Made by a program: the position numbers and the translations under genes. The notes under the pieces were generated by a model. That model saw only the letters and a list, made by a program, of their open reading frames with translations. It had not been told where the DNA came from and ran no database searches. From positions 62,001 to 126,000 of the forward strand of contig VXBP01007152.1 in the NCBI GenBank assembly GCA_013400115.1: DNA of 64,000 nt, read 5' to 3'. The stretch is from Rhinopomastus cyanomelas. Its lineage: Eukaryota; Chordata; Aves; Bucerotiformes; Rhinopomastidae. Position 1 is the first letter of the stretch; each line of letters opens with the position of its first letter. This document shows, piece after piece, positions 25,400-36,838 of the stretch.

Positions 25400-26090
25400 G
25401 TGTAATGAATCTCAGAGCCAGGCAGATGGAAAGGCTCATACCTGCTGTAGGCTCGAGGGCAATTCTCATTAGGATCATTCCATGAGAGGAAAACACCTAC
25501 AAAGTGCAGTGTGTGGGGAGATGCTCCATCCAAAACCCTAGAGATGCGTGGTACAGCAAGGCAGGAGGAAAACATCAGAGAACCCCTCAGCTCTTTTGGC
25601 AGGCAAACACTTTAATAAACATGTCTCCCAAGAATCTCCTATAATAAAACTGGATATATCATTTCTGTTCACTCAGCTAGCGTCATGTCTGCAAACTGCA
25701 TGAGGCTTTGTCTCCTCAATGCATTAATTTCCATCCCAATGCCCGGGCAGAGCCTCTATTAGCAACCTCTGTTGACAAGAGTGGATTATTCAGAGAAGCG
25801 TAACTAACTCTCTCTTATTTCTCTGAAATCTATACTCACTCCTCTGCTGGCAGATGCAAATTCACAAGTAAAAATGTCTGCTGCTTTTCCTTTGTTTCAG
25901 GCACTTAGGGCTGGATTTAGGGGAGGCTTCTCATTATCCCAAACAGGATTTAGGACTGGGAATCTGCTATGGTGTGCTGGTGGTTTGCAGTTGCCTTCAC
26001 CCATCTCTCAGCATCTCTTGGGTGGAGGAGAAGGGGAAAAGGTGCAGGCAGAAGACTGCAAGGGATCCTCTCCACTGCAAATGGATCAGT
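25400..26090. other. Intergenic spacer, nothing recognised
   Basis: Unique DNA between a decayed LINE piece and a CR1 copy. No gene was recognised. Confidence 0.5.
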
Positions 26091-26092
26091 GA

Positions 26093-26502
26093 AAGATGAT
26101 GAAGGGAGTGGAACATCTCCCTTATGGGGAAAGGCTGAGGGAGCTGGGTCTCTTTAGCTTGGAAAAAAGTGATCTCATTAGTGTTTGTAAATATCTGAAG
26201 GATGGGTGTCAGGAGGATGGAGCCAGGCTCTGCTCAGTGATGTCCAATGATAGGACAAGGGACAGTGGCTGTGAGCAGGAACATAGAAGGTTCCACATAA
26301 CTATGAGAAGGAACTTCTTCCCTGTGAGAGTGACAGAGCACTGGAACAGGCTGCCCAGGAAGTTTCCTTCTCTGGAGGTGTTTAAAACCCTCCTGGATGT
26401 GTTCCTGTGTGACTTGGTCTATGTGATCCTGCTGTGGCAGGGGGATTGGACTGGATGATCTTTAGAGGTCCCTTCCAATCCCTAATGTTCTGTGATTCTG
26501 TG
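26093..26502 (+). mobile_element. CR1 LINE copy, 3' part
   Basis: It begins at GATGATGAAGGGAGTGGAAC in the ORF2 end and runs through GGACAAGGGACAGTGGCTG and GAAGGAACTTCTTCCCTGTG to the tail TTCTGTGATTCTGTGA at 26488-26502. About 15 bases are missing before CATTAGTGTTTG relative to sister copies. Confidence 0.95.
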
Positions 26503-29140
26503 ATCTGTGAGCCCCAAAGAAACTGGTCGATTTAGCCAGTCTAGAGCAGCTTTTCCTTGCAGGATTCCCTGCCACGCTGTGGCATCCCTCCTTCTGAGAG
26601 CCTACAGCAGCAGGCAGGGAAGCAACCTGAAGGAACAGTAGGACAGAGCAGTGCAGCCAGTGAACTGGGACAAGAGAACCAAACACCAGGGTGCCTTAGG
26701 CAGTCCCAGGGCACCCAGTGATGAAGGATTTGTTAGATGAGAGCAGAAGAAGGTAGACCTGTAGGTCCAGCCCACCCTGTCTTGCGTTACCTAATACCCA
26801 CTGGGCAGTGGAGCAACTGTCTTAGTGATTTCACCTTTTTGTAGCCTGGAAGCACTTTCCAACTTACCAGTGACATCACTCAGCCAAAGCTCAACATCCA
26901 GACCCACAAGCAGAGTGCAGCGTGCCGCCGTGCCTCCCTCCACTGTCCCGCTCGGCCCCTGAGCATGGATTCACCTCTCTGTAAAATAAAGGTCATTATG
27001 GTGTTGTGCAGGTGGCGAAGGCTTCGAAGCAAGGCTTTGAAGTGCACCGTGGAGCTAGTCATTATTACCCACTGCCCAGGGATTTGGAGAAGGTTTAGTG
27101 TGATAAAAAGGTTCTGCATTCTGCTGGCAGTGAGCACCACATAAAGTGGAAATTTTTCCAAGATGAATTCAAATGAGTTGATTTTTCTATCGGCTGTTCT
27201 AGAGAGCGAGCACGCCGCTCCCTGGGCTGTGTGAGGTTTCATGCTCTAACAAGGTTCACTGGGTAAAGCCGCGCTCAGTTTAGGATTGAAATTTTAAGGG
27301 GCTTGATTTAAGATGAGATTTGTGCTACACTGGAAGAGAGTAAGAGGCTCTGGCGCGGGAGAGGTGTTTGCAGAGGTCTTGTGCTCAGGATTTAGAGACA
27401 CAGCAGATCTGGCAGGGGACAGCAGTTGGAGTAGAGGCTAGATTAGCGCATCATCATAGCTAGGACCACTGCGAATTAGCCTTCTTAGCAAACCTTCTGT
27501 GTTATGGTTGGCTGCAGACTGTGCTATCAGACTCCTACCTTCATAAACACTATGTCCTTTCATGGATGTTCGGATTGGGGAAAGAAAATGGGGAGAAACA
27601 GGATAGGCTTATGGGCTAGACATCTTTCATCTCAACTGCAATAAACCTATTAGCATCCCACAGGTGAGGAAAGGTTTGTGGCACTCTGCTGATAACAGCA
27701 CTGGCAGCAGATGTTTAGTGCCAGGCAAATTCCTTACAGCCAACTTTATTTGAAGTGCTTGCTTCCAAAAACCGTCAGCTGTATTTGGGGTGACGCTGAA
27801 AACATTTTAAATGGCATTTCAGGCAGCAGAAGCAGGAGACAGGGAGAAAATGCCACTCACTACAGCTGGCTGAAGCGACAATTTGTGTAGTGAGAAGCGA
27901 TGTTTATTTAGTTGATTTAAATGTGACCTGTAAAGGGAACAAATATTTCTTACACCTACTCTTCATGTGTAAAAGAGGCTTCAAAATTTAGTTGAAAACC
28001 TGTTGTTTGTTGTTAGAGAATTCCCTTTCTGCCAGAAAAGGGGAGAGTAGGCATGAGGTTGGTTTTTCATAAGTGATGAGATGCCTGAATCATCTGAACA
28101 TCTAGATTCTTACCCCAGGTGTCTTTCCAATATTTGAATTAAACAGATGATTGCGAGCAACAGTGAATTTCCAGCAGTCTGAGGCAGAATCCATCCTTTC
28201 CTGATTGCTTATCTTTTGTCTTCTGATCTAGTAAGGTCATAAACCTACTGCTTCTTCACTCATCTTTAGACACCCTCCAGCCAAACAAAGATAGGGCTTC
28301 GTGTTTCTGAATTAAAAACAGAAAAATCCTTCTCTGGAAATCACAGCAGAAACATCCCAGCAAAACCTCCACTATCAAGCCACAGCATCCAACCCTCTTT
28401 GAAAGCAGCAAACCATGGAAGATGCTCACGGATTCTCCCCTGTCAGTACATCTTTTGGGATGTCCCCCTCCTAGTATCCATCTTGCCAAGAAGCGTTCTT
28501 AGGTCTGGTTCACACTGGGGATTTGGAAGCCTGGCTGCAGATGTTAACAGATGTTTCCCTACCTTCCCCAGAGAGTGGGTGCCACTTGTGCATCTCTAAT
28601 CCTCTATCCGCTGACTCCTGTAAGAAGATGCCACAAGGGTTTAATCTCACAGCTTCCTGGGGAGCTGCTCCACCCAGAGGGTTATTTGAGGCAACTCAAG
28701 ATCACTGTCTGGTGCTGGGATGACAGTTACAGGCACTGCTCTGTTAAACCAGAATTAAAGTCTGCTGCTGCTTAAAGGGGAAAGTTTCGGTAGAGCCAGG
28801 AGGCAGTTTGCCTCAGCCCCGCTCCATCAGGTGTCAGGATTCGTGCGAACCACAGACAGATGTTTGGCAAGGCGTGTGGCTCTCCATCACAGGCTCTTCT
28901 GCAGCACTGCGACACAGAACGCGCTACACAGAGCACCCAGGATCAGCGGGGGTCACTCCAATCCGCAGCGTGGGAAAGGTGCATAACCTCTCCAAAGGCC
29001 CCAGGAGGGTGAGGTGTTCCACCATGGCAGGGGTGGGTGAGACACATGGCAACTTGGTTCTGGAGGCAGCTACACACTCTCAGGGGACCTCTGCTTGACA
29101 AGAGCTGTACAGACATCCCCGAGTTGCTTTACTGGTGGCA
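26503..29140. other. Intergenic DNA, no gene seen; CNE-like core
   Basis: No supportable exon. The part 26880-27320 mixes CpGs with AT-rich words and has the texture of a conserved non-coding element. The rest is featureless by eye. Confidence 0.5.
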
Positions 29141-29144
29141 ATGA

Positions 29145-29540
29145 CCATGATGAGGGAGCTGGGTCTCTTTAGCTTGGAGAAGGGGAGACTGAGGGGTGAC
29201 CTCATTAATGTCTACAAATATTTGAGGGGTGGGTGTCAGGAGGATGGCACTGGGCTGTTCTCGGTGTCATGTAGTGATAGGACAAGGGGCAATGGTTGTA
29301 AGCGGGAACATAGGAGGTTCCACATCAACCTGAGAAGAAACTTCTTCACGGTGAGGGTGACGGAGCACTGGAACAGGCTGCCCAGGGGGGTTGTGGAGTC
29401 TCCCTCACTGGAGATGTTCAAGACCCGACTGGACGGGTTCCTGTGTGACTTGGTTTAGGTGATCCTGCTGTTGCAGGCGGATTGGACTAGATGATCTTTC
29501 GAGGTCCCTTCCAATCCGGAGTGATTCTATGATTCTATGT
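29145..29540 (+). mobile_element. CR1 LINE copy, young subfamily
   Basis: A 3' CR1 fragment with the diagnostic words GGCACTGGGCTGTTCTCGGTGT-type, CTGTTGCAGGCGGATTGG and tail GTGATTCTATGATTCTATG. It is very similar to the minus-strand copy at 35796-36132, and both differ in the same way from the other copies. The pair probably belongs to one recent subfamily. The open frame 29135-29458 is only CR1 ORF2 remnant and 3' UTR. Confidence 0.95.
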
Positions 29541-30817
29541 GTTAGTGCAGCACCCTATAAGGGCTCAGGTGGGTTCTCTGCTTCTGATGTCTATGCAGGA
29601 CTTTTAAGACACAGGTGGGCAGGTACTGGTGGATGAGAAATACCGTTACAGCCCGCATTTCCCCTTTGTCCTGATGTGACTTCTCTCTTCTGCAGTGCCA
29701 AAGTAAGTACCGTGTCTGGGGGTAAGGACAGTTCAGCTGGACCAGGAGATGACAGACGTAAGGGTTAAAATCCAATTCTGTGTGTCTCACAAACAGTTCA
29801 CTTGTAATTCCGGGTGGAGTCCTGCTGCTTGGCAGTTGCTTTAACACCATCCGTAAACCCCCAAAGCCACTCGAGGCTGCAAGATTAGCAGCTACCACCC
29901 CGAGGAGTTTATTTTCGATGCAGCTCAAGATGAAGAAAAACAGTCTAAGGGCCAAAGCTGAAAATTATCTTTAAAAAAAAAAAAAGCAACCCCCAAACCC
30001 AAGACCTTAATTACTTGTCAGCTCCCTTCAGGTCGCACTTCACAGGCCAACCAGGAGGTACTGCATGAATAGGCAGCGGAGCAGTGGGAGGGAAAGTCAT
30101 AATCGGCTTTTGCATTCCTTCATTATTGCCATCCAAACCAAACAAAGATTTGTGGTTTACTTACTGCTGTCCTTCCTTTCCCTGCTTCTTTCTCCCTCCT
30201 GTCAGATTCACCGCCACACCGCAGCGTTTGTGTATATGAGCGATATTGTAAGAACCTGTTCAACAGATAATCTCTGCGCCCCAGCGTAATGTTTGCGCCG
30301 ACCTTTGCTTAAATGAGAGCTGCTGCTTATCACAGGCTTTAATTGCAAGCCTCTTGCAGCAATAACACCGGCTTCTAAGTGCCTGTGAAAAGCCATAAAT
30401 GCTGTGACCCCGTAAAGGGTTAGAGGACTAGTGGGCTGAAGTGATGTGCTAACTAGGAATGTGCAAAGGAGACGGGCTTGTCCAAGTGTATCTGAAGCTG
30501 CTGCTCGCTCTAGATCACTGGTCTTCAATTAGCAACAGGACTTCACAGCAGCCCTCAGACCACTCGTGACACATGAGCCGGTGCAGTCTAACTGCTCTGC
30601 TGGTTGAGGTTATCTATCGGTAGTCACTGGAAGAATGATTAATCCTGGCCATTACCTTGTGCTCTCGTGTCTGACATCCAAGCTCAAAGACTCTGATCGA
30701 GACCCTGTAGCTCCTTGAATTTGTATCTCTGCTAGTAGCCTGCGGGTTTTAGTTTGGCGATGTCAGAGGTGTGTTCATGTAGCACCGATCCCTGACACGT
30801 TAGTTGTGACTTTGACC
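29541..30817. other. Intergenic DNA with CNE-like segment
   Basis: No gene was recognised. An A13 run lies at about 29972-29985. The segment 30080-30430 is low in repeats, contains scattered CpGs and AT-rich homeobox-like words, and looks like conserved non-coding DNA. That judgement is by texture only. Confidence 0.5.
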
Positions 30818-31949
30818 TGTGCTGGCTTGGCCCAGGCTGGACGTCAGGTGCCCACCAAAGCCGCTCTACCTCCCTCCTCAGCTGGACAGGGGAGAGAAAA
30901 TATAACAAAGACTCATGGGTTGAGATAAGGGCAGGGACATCACTCAGCTGTTACTGGGCAAAACAGGCTTGACTTGGGGAAATTAGTTTAATTTATTACC
31001 AATCAAATCAGAGCAAGATAATGAGAAGCAAAACTAAATATTAGAAACACCTTTCCCACACCCTTTCCTTCTTCTCAGGCTCAACTCTCAACTTCACTCC
31101 TGATTTTCTCAGCCTCCTCCCCCATAGCAGAGCAGAGGGATGGGGAATGGGGGTTGTGGTCAGCTCATCACGTGTTGTTTCTATTACTCCTTTCTCCTCA
31201 GTGGAATGACTCCTCACATTCACTTGCTCCAGTGTGGGTTCCCTCCCACAGGAGACAGTCCCACACAAACTTCTCCAATGTGAGTCCTTCCACAGGCTGC
31301 AGTTATCACCAACTGCTCCAGCATTAGTCCCTTTGATAGAGTGTGTCCTTCAGGAATAGACTGCTCCAGTGCAGGTGCCCCAAGGGGGTCACAAGTCCTC
31401 ATAGCAAACCTGCTCCAGCAAAGGCTCTTCTTTCCATGGGTCCACAGGTTTTGCCAGGAGTCTGCTCCAGCACAGGCTTCCCATTTGGTCACAACCTCCT
31501 TTGGGTGCATCCACCTGCTCTGGCATGGGGTCTTCCACAGGCTGCCATTGTATCTGCTCCACTGTTAACTTCCATGGGCTGTCAGGGGACAAACTGTCCC
31601 ATCATGGTCTTCACCATGGGCTGCAGATGAATCTCTGCTCCAGCACCTGGAGCTCCTAGTACCCCTCCTTCCTCACTGACTTTGGTGCCTGCAGACTTGC
31701 TTCTCTCACATATTGTCCCTCCTCTCTCTGACTGCAATTGCTTTGGATGGGGTTTTTCCCCCCCTCTTCTTATATATGTTATCACAGACAACCACTGCTT
31801 CTGGTTGGCTCAGCCTTGGCCAGCAGCAGGTCTGTACTGCAGCTGGTTTGCACCAGTTCTATCTGACACAGGCAGAGCTTCTTGCACCTTCTCACAGAAG
31901 CTCCCCATGTGCTCTGTGCTACCAGAGCATCCCACACAAACCCAGTACA
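30818..31949 (-). mobile_element. Solo LTR of an avian endogenous retrovirus
   Basis: An LTR of about 1.13 kb read on the minus strand. It begins TGTACTGGGTTTGTG at 31949 and ends in CCAGCACA at 30818, so it has TG...CA ends. A TATATAA-type TATA box lies about 175 bases in (near 31770-31780) and an AATAAA polyadenylation signal lies at 30997-30992, which fixes the orientation. The R region contains about nine imperfect ~45-50 base repeats with the core CTGCTCCAG. No gag, pol or env sequence adjoins either end, so it is a solo LTR. A target-site duplication is not evident. I recognise the family as widespread in birds but do not assert its name. Confidence 0.8.
31220..31650. repeat. Internal tandem repeats of the LTR
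   Basis: The core YTGCTCCAG (or a one-base variant) recurs near 31223, 31270, 31314, 31361, 31410, 31461, 31514, 31552 and 31636. Spacing is mostly 44-53 bases. Each unit continues as a variant of YRYRGGNNCC and a CCATGGG/CCACAGG word. This explains the overlapping open frames seen here on both strands. Confidence 0.8.
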
Positions 31950-34395
31950 CCTTCTTTACTGGAACCTGGGTCTTTGTCCAGAATGTGCATTACTTCTGCA
32001 GAAAATCCTCGGGCAGGTAGTTTGCTTTGTTCTGCACACGCTTCATTTCCCACACAGAACCACGCATGCATTCCCACAAATCCAGTTTACCTGAATCCAA
32101 CCAGTGAGCCAGCTCCAACGCCTTTGCCTATTTCTCCTCTGCACAATTTCTTGCAAATTCTCCCCTATTCACAGAGCTAAAAATACATCTGGATGCTGCC
32201 TGGAGGCCAGCAGCGAGCACAAAGGGAAGGGCAGCCTGAGCCTCTCTGCATTGCTAAGCTATGCATGGAGAGCCTTCACCACAAGTGGGGATGCTCTTGT
32301 AACAGGCATTCATAAATATAGAAACCTGCCATTCCCGGAAGCGACTGCACACACAAACACTCTCACTCGCTCCGTTTAGGCAGCACCAGGCTCTTCTAGC
32401 TGAAAGTGCAATTGCTAGCGAGAGCTCAAACTTATAATGATACTGAACAGGTGTAAACTGGAGGAACAGCTCCGCGGGGAGAGAAGCTGCACCAGCTCCC
32501 ACCTTCCAATCAGCGAAGGCTTCTCCCCGAGGTCCATGTTTGCATCAGGAAAGAAAAGCGAGATCTCATCAGAAAGGAAACCAAATAGTTTCTGCATTGG
32601 CTCTGAATTTCCTCTCGACTTCTCAAAGTCCTGTTCTCCTACCAAAGCTCGCGGGAGTGCAGGCTTTCACATCAATCCACTGCTCAGGGGGAGATGAAGC
32701 TGAGATGCAGCTCCCTTGTTATCCAAGTGGGACACTTTGTCCTATATACACAGAAAACACGAGTTACTTGCTGAAAGCTAAACCCCACAAGTTGATGCAG
32801 ATCCCCAAAAGATGACTATTGAGGTAAAATGCTTATTATAGAAGGGCTGGTAAAGTCCCCTTGCTCTTATTTATTATTGCTCTGCTCAGAACAAACCGTG
32901 CGATGTCATTGAAGCACAGGGTTGCGAAATCCCACATTCCTCACCAGGAACCAGGAATGATTCCCAAATTAGGCAAATGACACGCTAAATACCAGCAAAG
33001 CATCTAAGAGGGAAAAAACCCAAATCCACAAAGAAATCTGAAGGCACGTGAAACAGATTATGTCTCCCCAAACTGTCGTGTAAGCCACTCTTCACCCCAA
33101 ACACATCTACTCAAAAAAGCCCTCACTATTTTGGGAATGTGGAGCTGGTATTGCAAAGTTAATTGAAAATTCAGGAGTAATATTTAAAGATTATTTCTAT
33201 AGTGATGATCTGCAGATCGTTCCTTTGGATACTGCCATTCGAGAGAAATTCTGGATGACTTTGCTTCCCACTTTAATGGCATTTTTAGGGGTGGGACTGT
33301 AAAAAGCTTCCACACTTCCTCTGCTCCAACAGCCTGTTTAGTTGTTTGAATGTTAATATGAAGAGCAAGGACAATGTTACTCTCAAAGTTGAATCTTTAA
33401 ATGGCTGCAGACGGCTTGAAACTGCGGAAGATCCTGCTCCATGACCGTTGCTGAGACAAGGACCTATTTACAGTCTGGGATTCCTTTCCACTTGGGCATT
33501 TCTGGAGGCTGGTTTAGTATTTTCACTTCTCTCCTCTGGCTCCAGAGGAAGTTAAGACAGCAAGGACAGCTGGATCAGCTTATGTTATCTCGTTAGCTGG
33601 GATACTGGGAGGTCCTCAGCCGACACACTGCCTCCTGGGGCTTTATGCCTCATTCTCAAGCAAGTTCAACCATTTTCCACTGGTTCAGCCTTTTTAACAT
33701 ATGAAAGGGAAGCGACTACGCTAAATACCTCGTAGAGCTCTGAAAAAAGTGGATCAGAGTTTAGATATAATTTTCTTAAGAATCAGTCACTTGAGGTTTC
33801 TCTTGAACAGATGGGAACAAAGCCCAATCTGGCCTAATTAAAGAACAAAACCAAATTAAATTGTAATTGAGCAGTTACTCAGCATCCCGCACAACGTGGT
33901 GGAATATAATGTCCCATTGCACTGCAGAATGGAGACACCATGGAATAAATCTAGGTTCTCCAGGCTCCAAGTAGTGTTTAAGGGCGGCCACAAGGCCTTC
34001 GCCAAAAGGAGCAGCAGAACTGCAGGGTGCTGTCTGTCCACATCCATCCCATGGTGTCCATGTGATGGGACATTCTCTACGGTTCACTTGGTGAGCCACA
34101 GCTCTAATGCTGCAGAGTGCCAGCCAGCAGCTCTGCTCCATCTCCTCACAGAAGGTCAGAGGCACCTCCAGGCACATGCTCATCTCCTCAAAGCAATGAA
34201 GAGTTTGACGGAAAGGTCACCTAAGCCAAAAGGAAGAGTATTCTGTTTTTCTGAGGATTTCGGATGTGACTCCAAGCAGCACTAAAATATAACCTCAGTG
34301 CCAGGCTCCTGAAATGCTCTGCACTTGGTCACATCTGCATTTTTCAGAGGTCTTCCAGTGGAATAGGCACACAGGGTTCACGCAAGAGGTACAAA
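31950..34395. other. Intergenic DNA, no gene seen
   Basis: About 2.4 kb without a supportable exon or RNA gene. It is mostly AT-rich unique DNA, and the part 33100-33860 looks CNE-like. No repeat family was recognised. Confidence 0.5.
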
Positions 34396-34399
34396 TCAT

Positions 34400-34476
34400 G
34401 GGATCCTGCTGTGTCAGGGGGATTGGACTAGATGATCTTTTGGAAGTCCCTTCCAGTCCCTAATAATTCTATGATG
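34400..34476 (+). mobile_element. CR1 3'-tail fragment
   Basis: Only the last ~75 bases of a CR1: GGATCCTGCTGTGTCAGGGGG, GGACTAGATGATC, then CCCTAATAATTCTATGAT. It lies about 45 bases from the tail of the next, minus-strand CR1, so the two face each other tail to tail. Confidence 0.9.
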
Positions 34477-34521
34477 CCTTGGCTATGCAGTTTCAAGACT
34501 CTACCCTCACACCTGCCTAGA

Positions 34522-35070
34522 CATCACAGAATCACAGTATCACAGAACATTGGAACGGACCTCCAAAGATCACCTAGTCCAATCCCCATGCCACAGCAGG
34601 ATCGCCTAGTCCAATCGCCCTGCCACAGCAGGATCACCTAGACCAAGTCACACAGGAACACATCAAGTTTTAAATGTCTCCAAAGAAGGAGACTCCACAA
34701 CCCCCCTGGGCAGCCTGTACCAGTGCTCTGTGACCCTCACTGAGAAGAAGTTCCTTCTGATATTTATATGTAACCTCCTACAATTCCAGCTCATACCCAT
34801 TGCCCCTTGTTCTATCATTAGATGACATTTTGCAGATCCTGGGTCCATCCTCCTGACACCCACCCTTCACATATTTATAGACATTAATGAGGTCACCCTT
34901 CAGTCTCCTCTTCTCCAAGCTGAAGAGACCCAGCTTCCTCAGCCTTTCCTCATAAGGGAGGTGCTCCACATTCTTTATCATCCTCGTTGATCTACCCTGG
35001 ACTCCCTCCAGCAGCTCTGTGTCCTTCTTGAACCGAGGGGCTCAGAACTGGACACAATACGTCGCTGATC
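34522..35070 (-). mobile_element. CR1 LINE copy with internal 32-bp tandem duplication
   Basis: A reverse-oriented CR1 3' part. The tail complement ATCACAGAATCACAG is at 34522 and the ORF2 end reaches about 35070. Near the 3' end a 32-base unit (GATCRCCTAGTCCAATC... to CCACAGCAG) occurs twice in tandem, at 34568-34599 and 34600-34631, followed by a partial third GATCACCTAGACC. Other copies here have one. Confidence 0.95.
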
Positions 35071-35795
35071 AGAACCTACCCAAGGGCAAGGAAGCATCCA
35101 AATTGTTAACCACCATCACAGAGAGGCTGATGAAACCCAGTTATGTTCCAACTCAGGCCGCAGAGGGCATAAATAAGATCCTTAGAGGGCAGGGGATGGA
35201 GTAAGTGTACAAACAGAATTAATTGCATTTTGCACATGGATAACATCTTCCTTTTCCTCCTTCTGCTGCACGGACTCTTACCAGAGCACCAAAAATCCCA
35301 ACAGCACAAGCCAAATTCTTAGGGGGATCAGAAACAAGCCAGAAGAATCTCGAGTTTTAACATTTCTAGACTGTTTGGAATATGTTTGACACCATACATA
35401 CCGGCAAAATTGCACCTTGTCAAACAGAGGAACTCTGTAGTGACAATAAATATTAATTCCCTGAGCTGGCTTTTCAGAATAAATCGTAGTAGATTGAAAT
35501 ATCTGCCACGGGAACATTAAAAAAACCCCAAAGTAGCGATAGAAGTCAAGCAAAAGTGCCAGATCCAGCCTCTACCACTGCCCGGGCTGCGCTGGTCAAG
35601 TAGCAGATGTTTGGGGCCGCGCATTTCAGAGCAAATTATGCTGATATGCTCATGCAATGCAGCAAATCCCGCTGCAAACGGGCAGAGGGTTTGTTTCGGG
35701 AATACGCCTGCCTCCACTGAAAAATGGATGTGAAACAAAAGTACTGGGTTTACAAAGCCTGCAGTGCCCCTCGGCCTCTCCAGCACCCCAGCAGC
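35071..35795. other. Spacer between two minus-strand CR1 copies, CNE-like
   Basis: Unique DNA. The part 35300-35720 is AT-rich with scattered CpGs and octamer-like words (ATGCTCATGCAATGCAG near 35639). No exon was recognised. Confidence 0.5.
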
Positions 35796-36132
35796 AATCA
35801 TAGAATCATAGAATCATTACGGATCGGAAGGGACCTCGAAAGATCATCTAGTCCAATCCGCCTGCAACAGCAGGATCACCTAGACCAAGTCACACAGGAA
35901 CTCATCCAGGTGGTTCTTGAACATCTCCAGTGAAGGAGACTCCACAACCTCCCTGGGCAGCCTGTTCCAGTGCTCTGTCACCCTCACCGTGAAGAAGTTC
36001 CTTCTCAGGTTGATGTGGAACCTCCTATGTTCCAGCTTACAACCATTGCCCCTTGTCCTATCACTACATGATACCGAGAACAGCCCAGTGCCATCCTCCT
36101 GACACCCACCCCTCAAATATTTGTAGACATAA
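35796..36132 (-). mobile_element. CR1 LINE copy, young subfamily, reverse
   Basis: The tail complement AATCATAGAATCATAGAATC is at 35796 and the body runs to CAAATATTTGTAGACAT at 36132. By eye it is a near match to the + strand copy at 29145-29540. The short length indicates strong 5' truncation. The frame 35880-36227 is read through this copy and is not a gene. Confidence 0.95.
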
Positions 36133-36344
36133 TGCCAAGATGAGATTTCAAAGAGGACTGCAGGAAAACTGTTAGTCCAGCGATGCCTGTTTTTCATGCT
36201 TTTCAGGATTTTTTGCTGCCCACCCATCCCGCATCATTCCACTGCAAAGCTGGCAGCACTCGGCTTCGAGCAAGCTCTTGCTGCTCATTGATCTTTGACC
36301 ACAGAACATGAAAGGAATGGCTGTAATTGTCAGTGTGACATCAT

Positions 36345-36838
36345 CACATCTGGACTACTGTGTCCAGTTCTGGGCCCCTCAGTTCAAGAAGGGCACAGAA
36401 CTGCTGGAGAGAGTCCGGAGATGATTAAGGTGGTGGAACATCTCCCTAATGATGAAAGGCTGAGGGAGCTGGGTCTCTGTAGCTTGGAAAAAAGGAGACT
36501 GAGGGGTGACCCCATTAATGTTTGTAAATATGCGAAGAGTGGGTGTCAGGAGGATGGAGCCAGGCTCTGCTCAGTGGTGCCCAATGATAGGACAAGGGGC
36601 AATGGGTGTGAGCTGGAACAGAGGAGGTTCCACATCAATATGAGAAGGAACTTCTTCACAGGGAGGGTGACAAAGCACTGGAATGGGCTGCTCAGGCAGG
36701 TTGTGGAATCTCCTTCTCCAGAGACATTTAAAACCCACTTGGATATGTTCCTGAACAACTGGATCTAGGGGATCCTGCTGTGGCAGGGGGTTGATCTTTT
36801 GAGGTCCCTTCCAATCCCTAACATTCTGTGATTCTGTG
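36345..36838 (+). mobile_element. CR1 LINE copy, 3' part
   Basis: It starts at ACATCTGGACTACTGTGTCC in the ORF2 end and includes the AAGAAGGGCACAGAACTGC block. A shortened tail region GGGGGTTGATCTTTTGAGG lacks the usual GATTGGACTAGA. It ends ACATTCTGTGATTCTGTG at 36838. It lies in inverted orientation about 210 bases from the copy at 35796-36132. Confidence 0.95.

Noticed and set aside
31343..31630. Overlapping open frames with repeated words
   Set aside because: They are the tandem repeats inside the solo LTR. There is no retroviral gene here.
36295..36768. 157-codon open frame
   Set aside because: It reads through a CR1 copy (36345-36838) in the same way as the frame at 20255. It is not a host gene.
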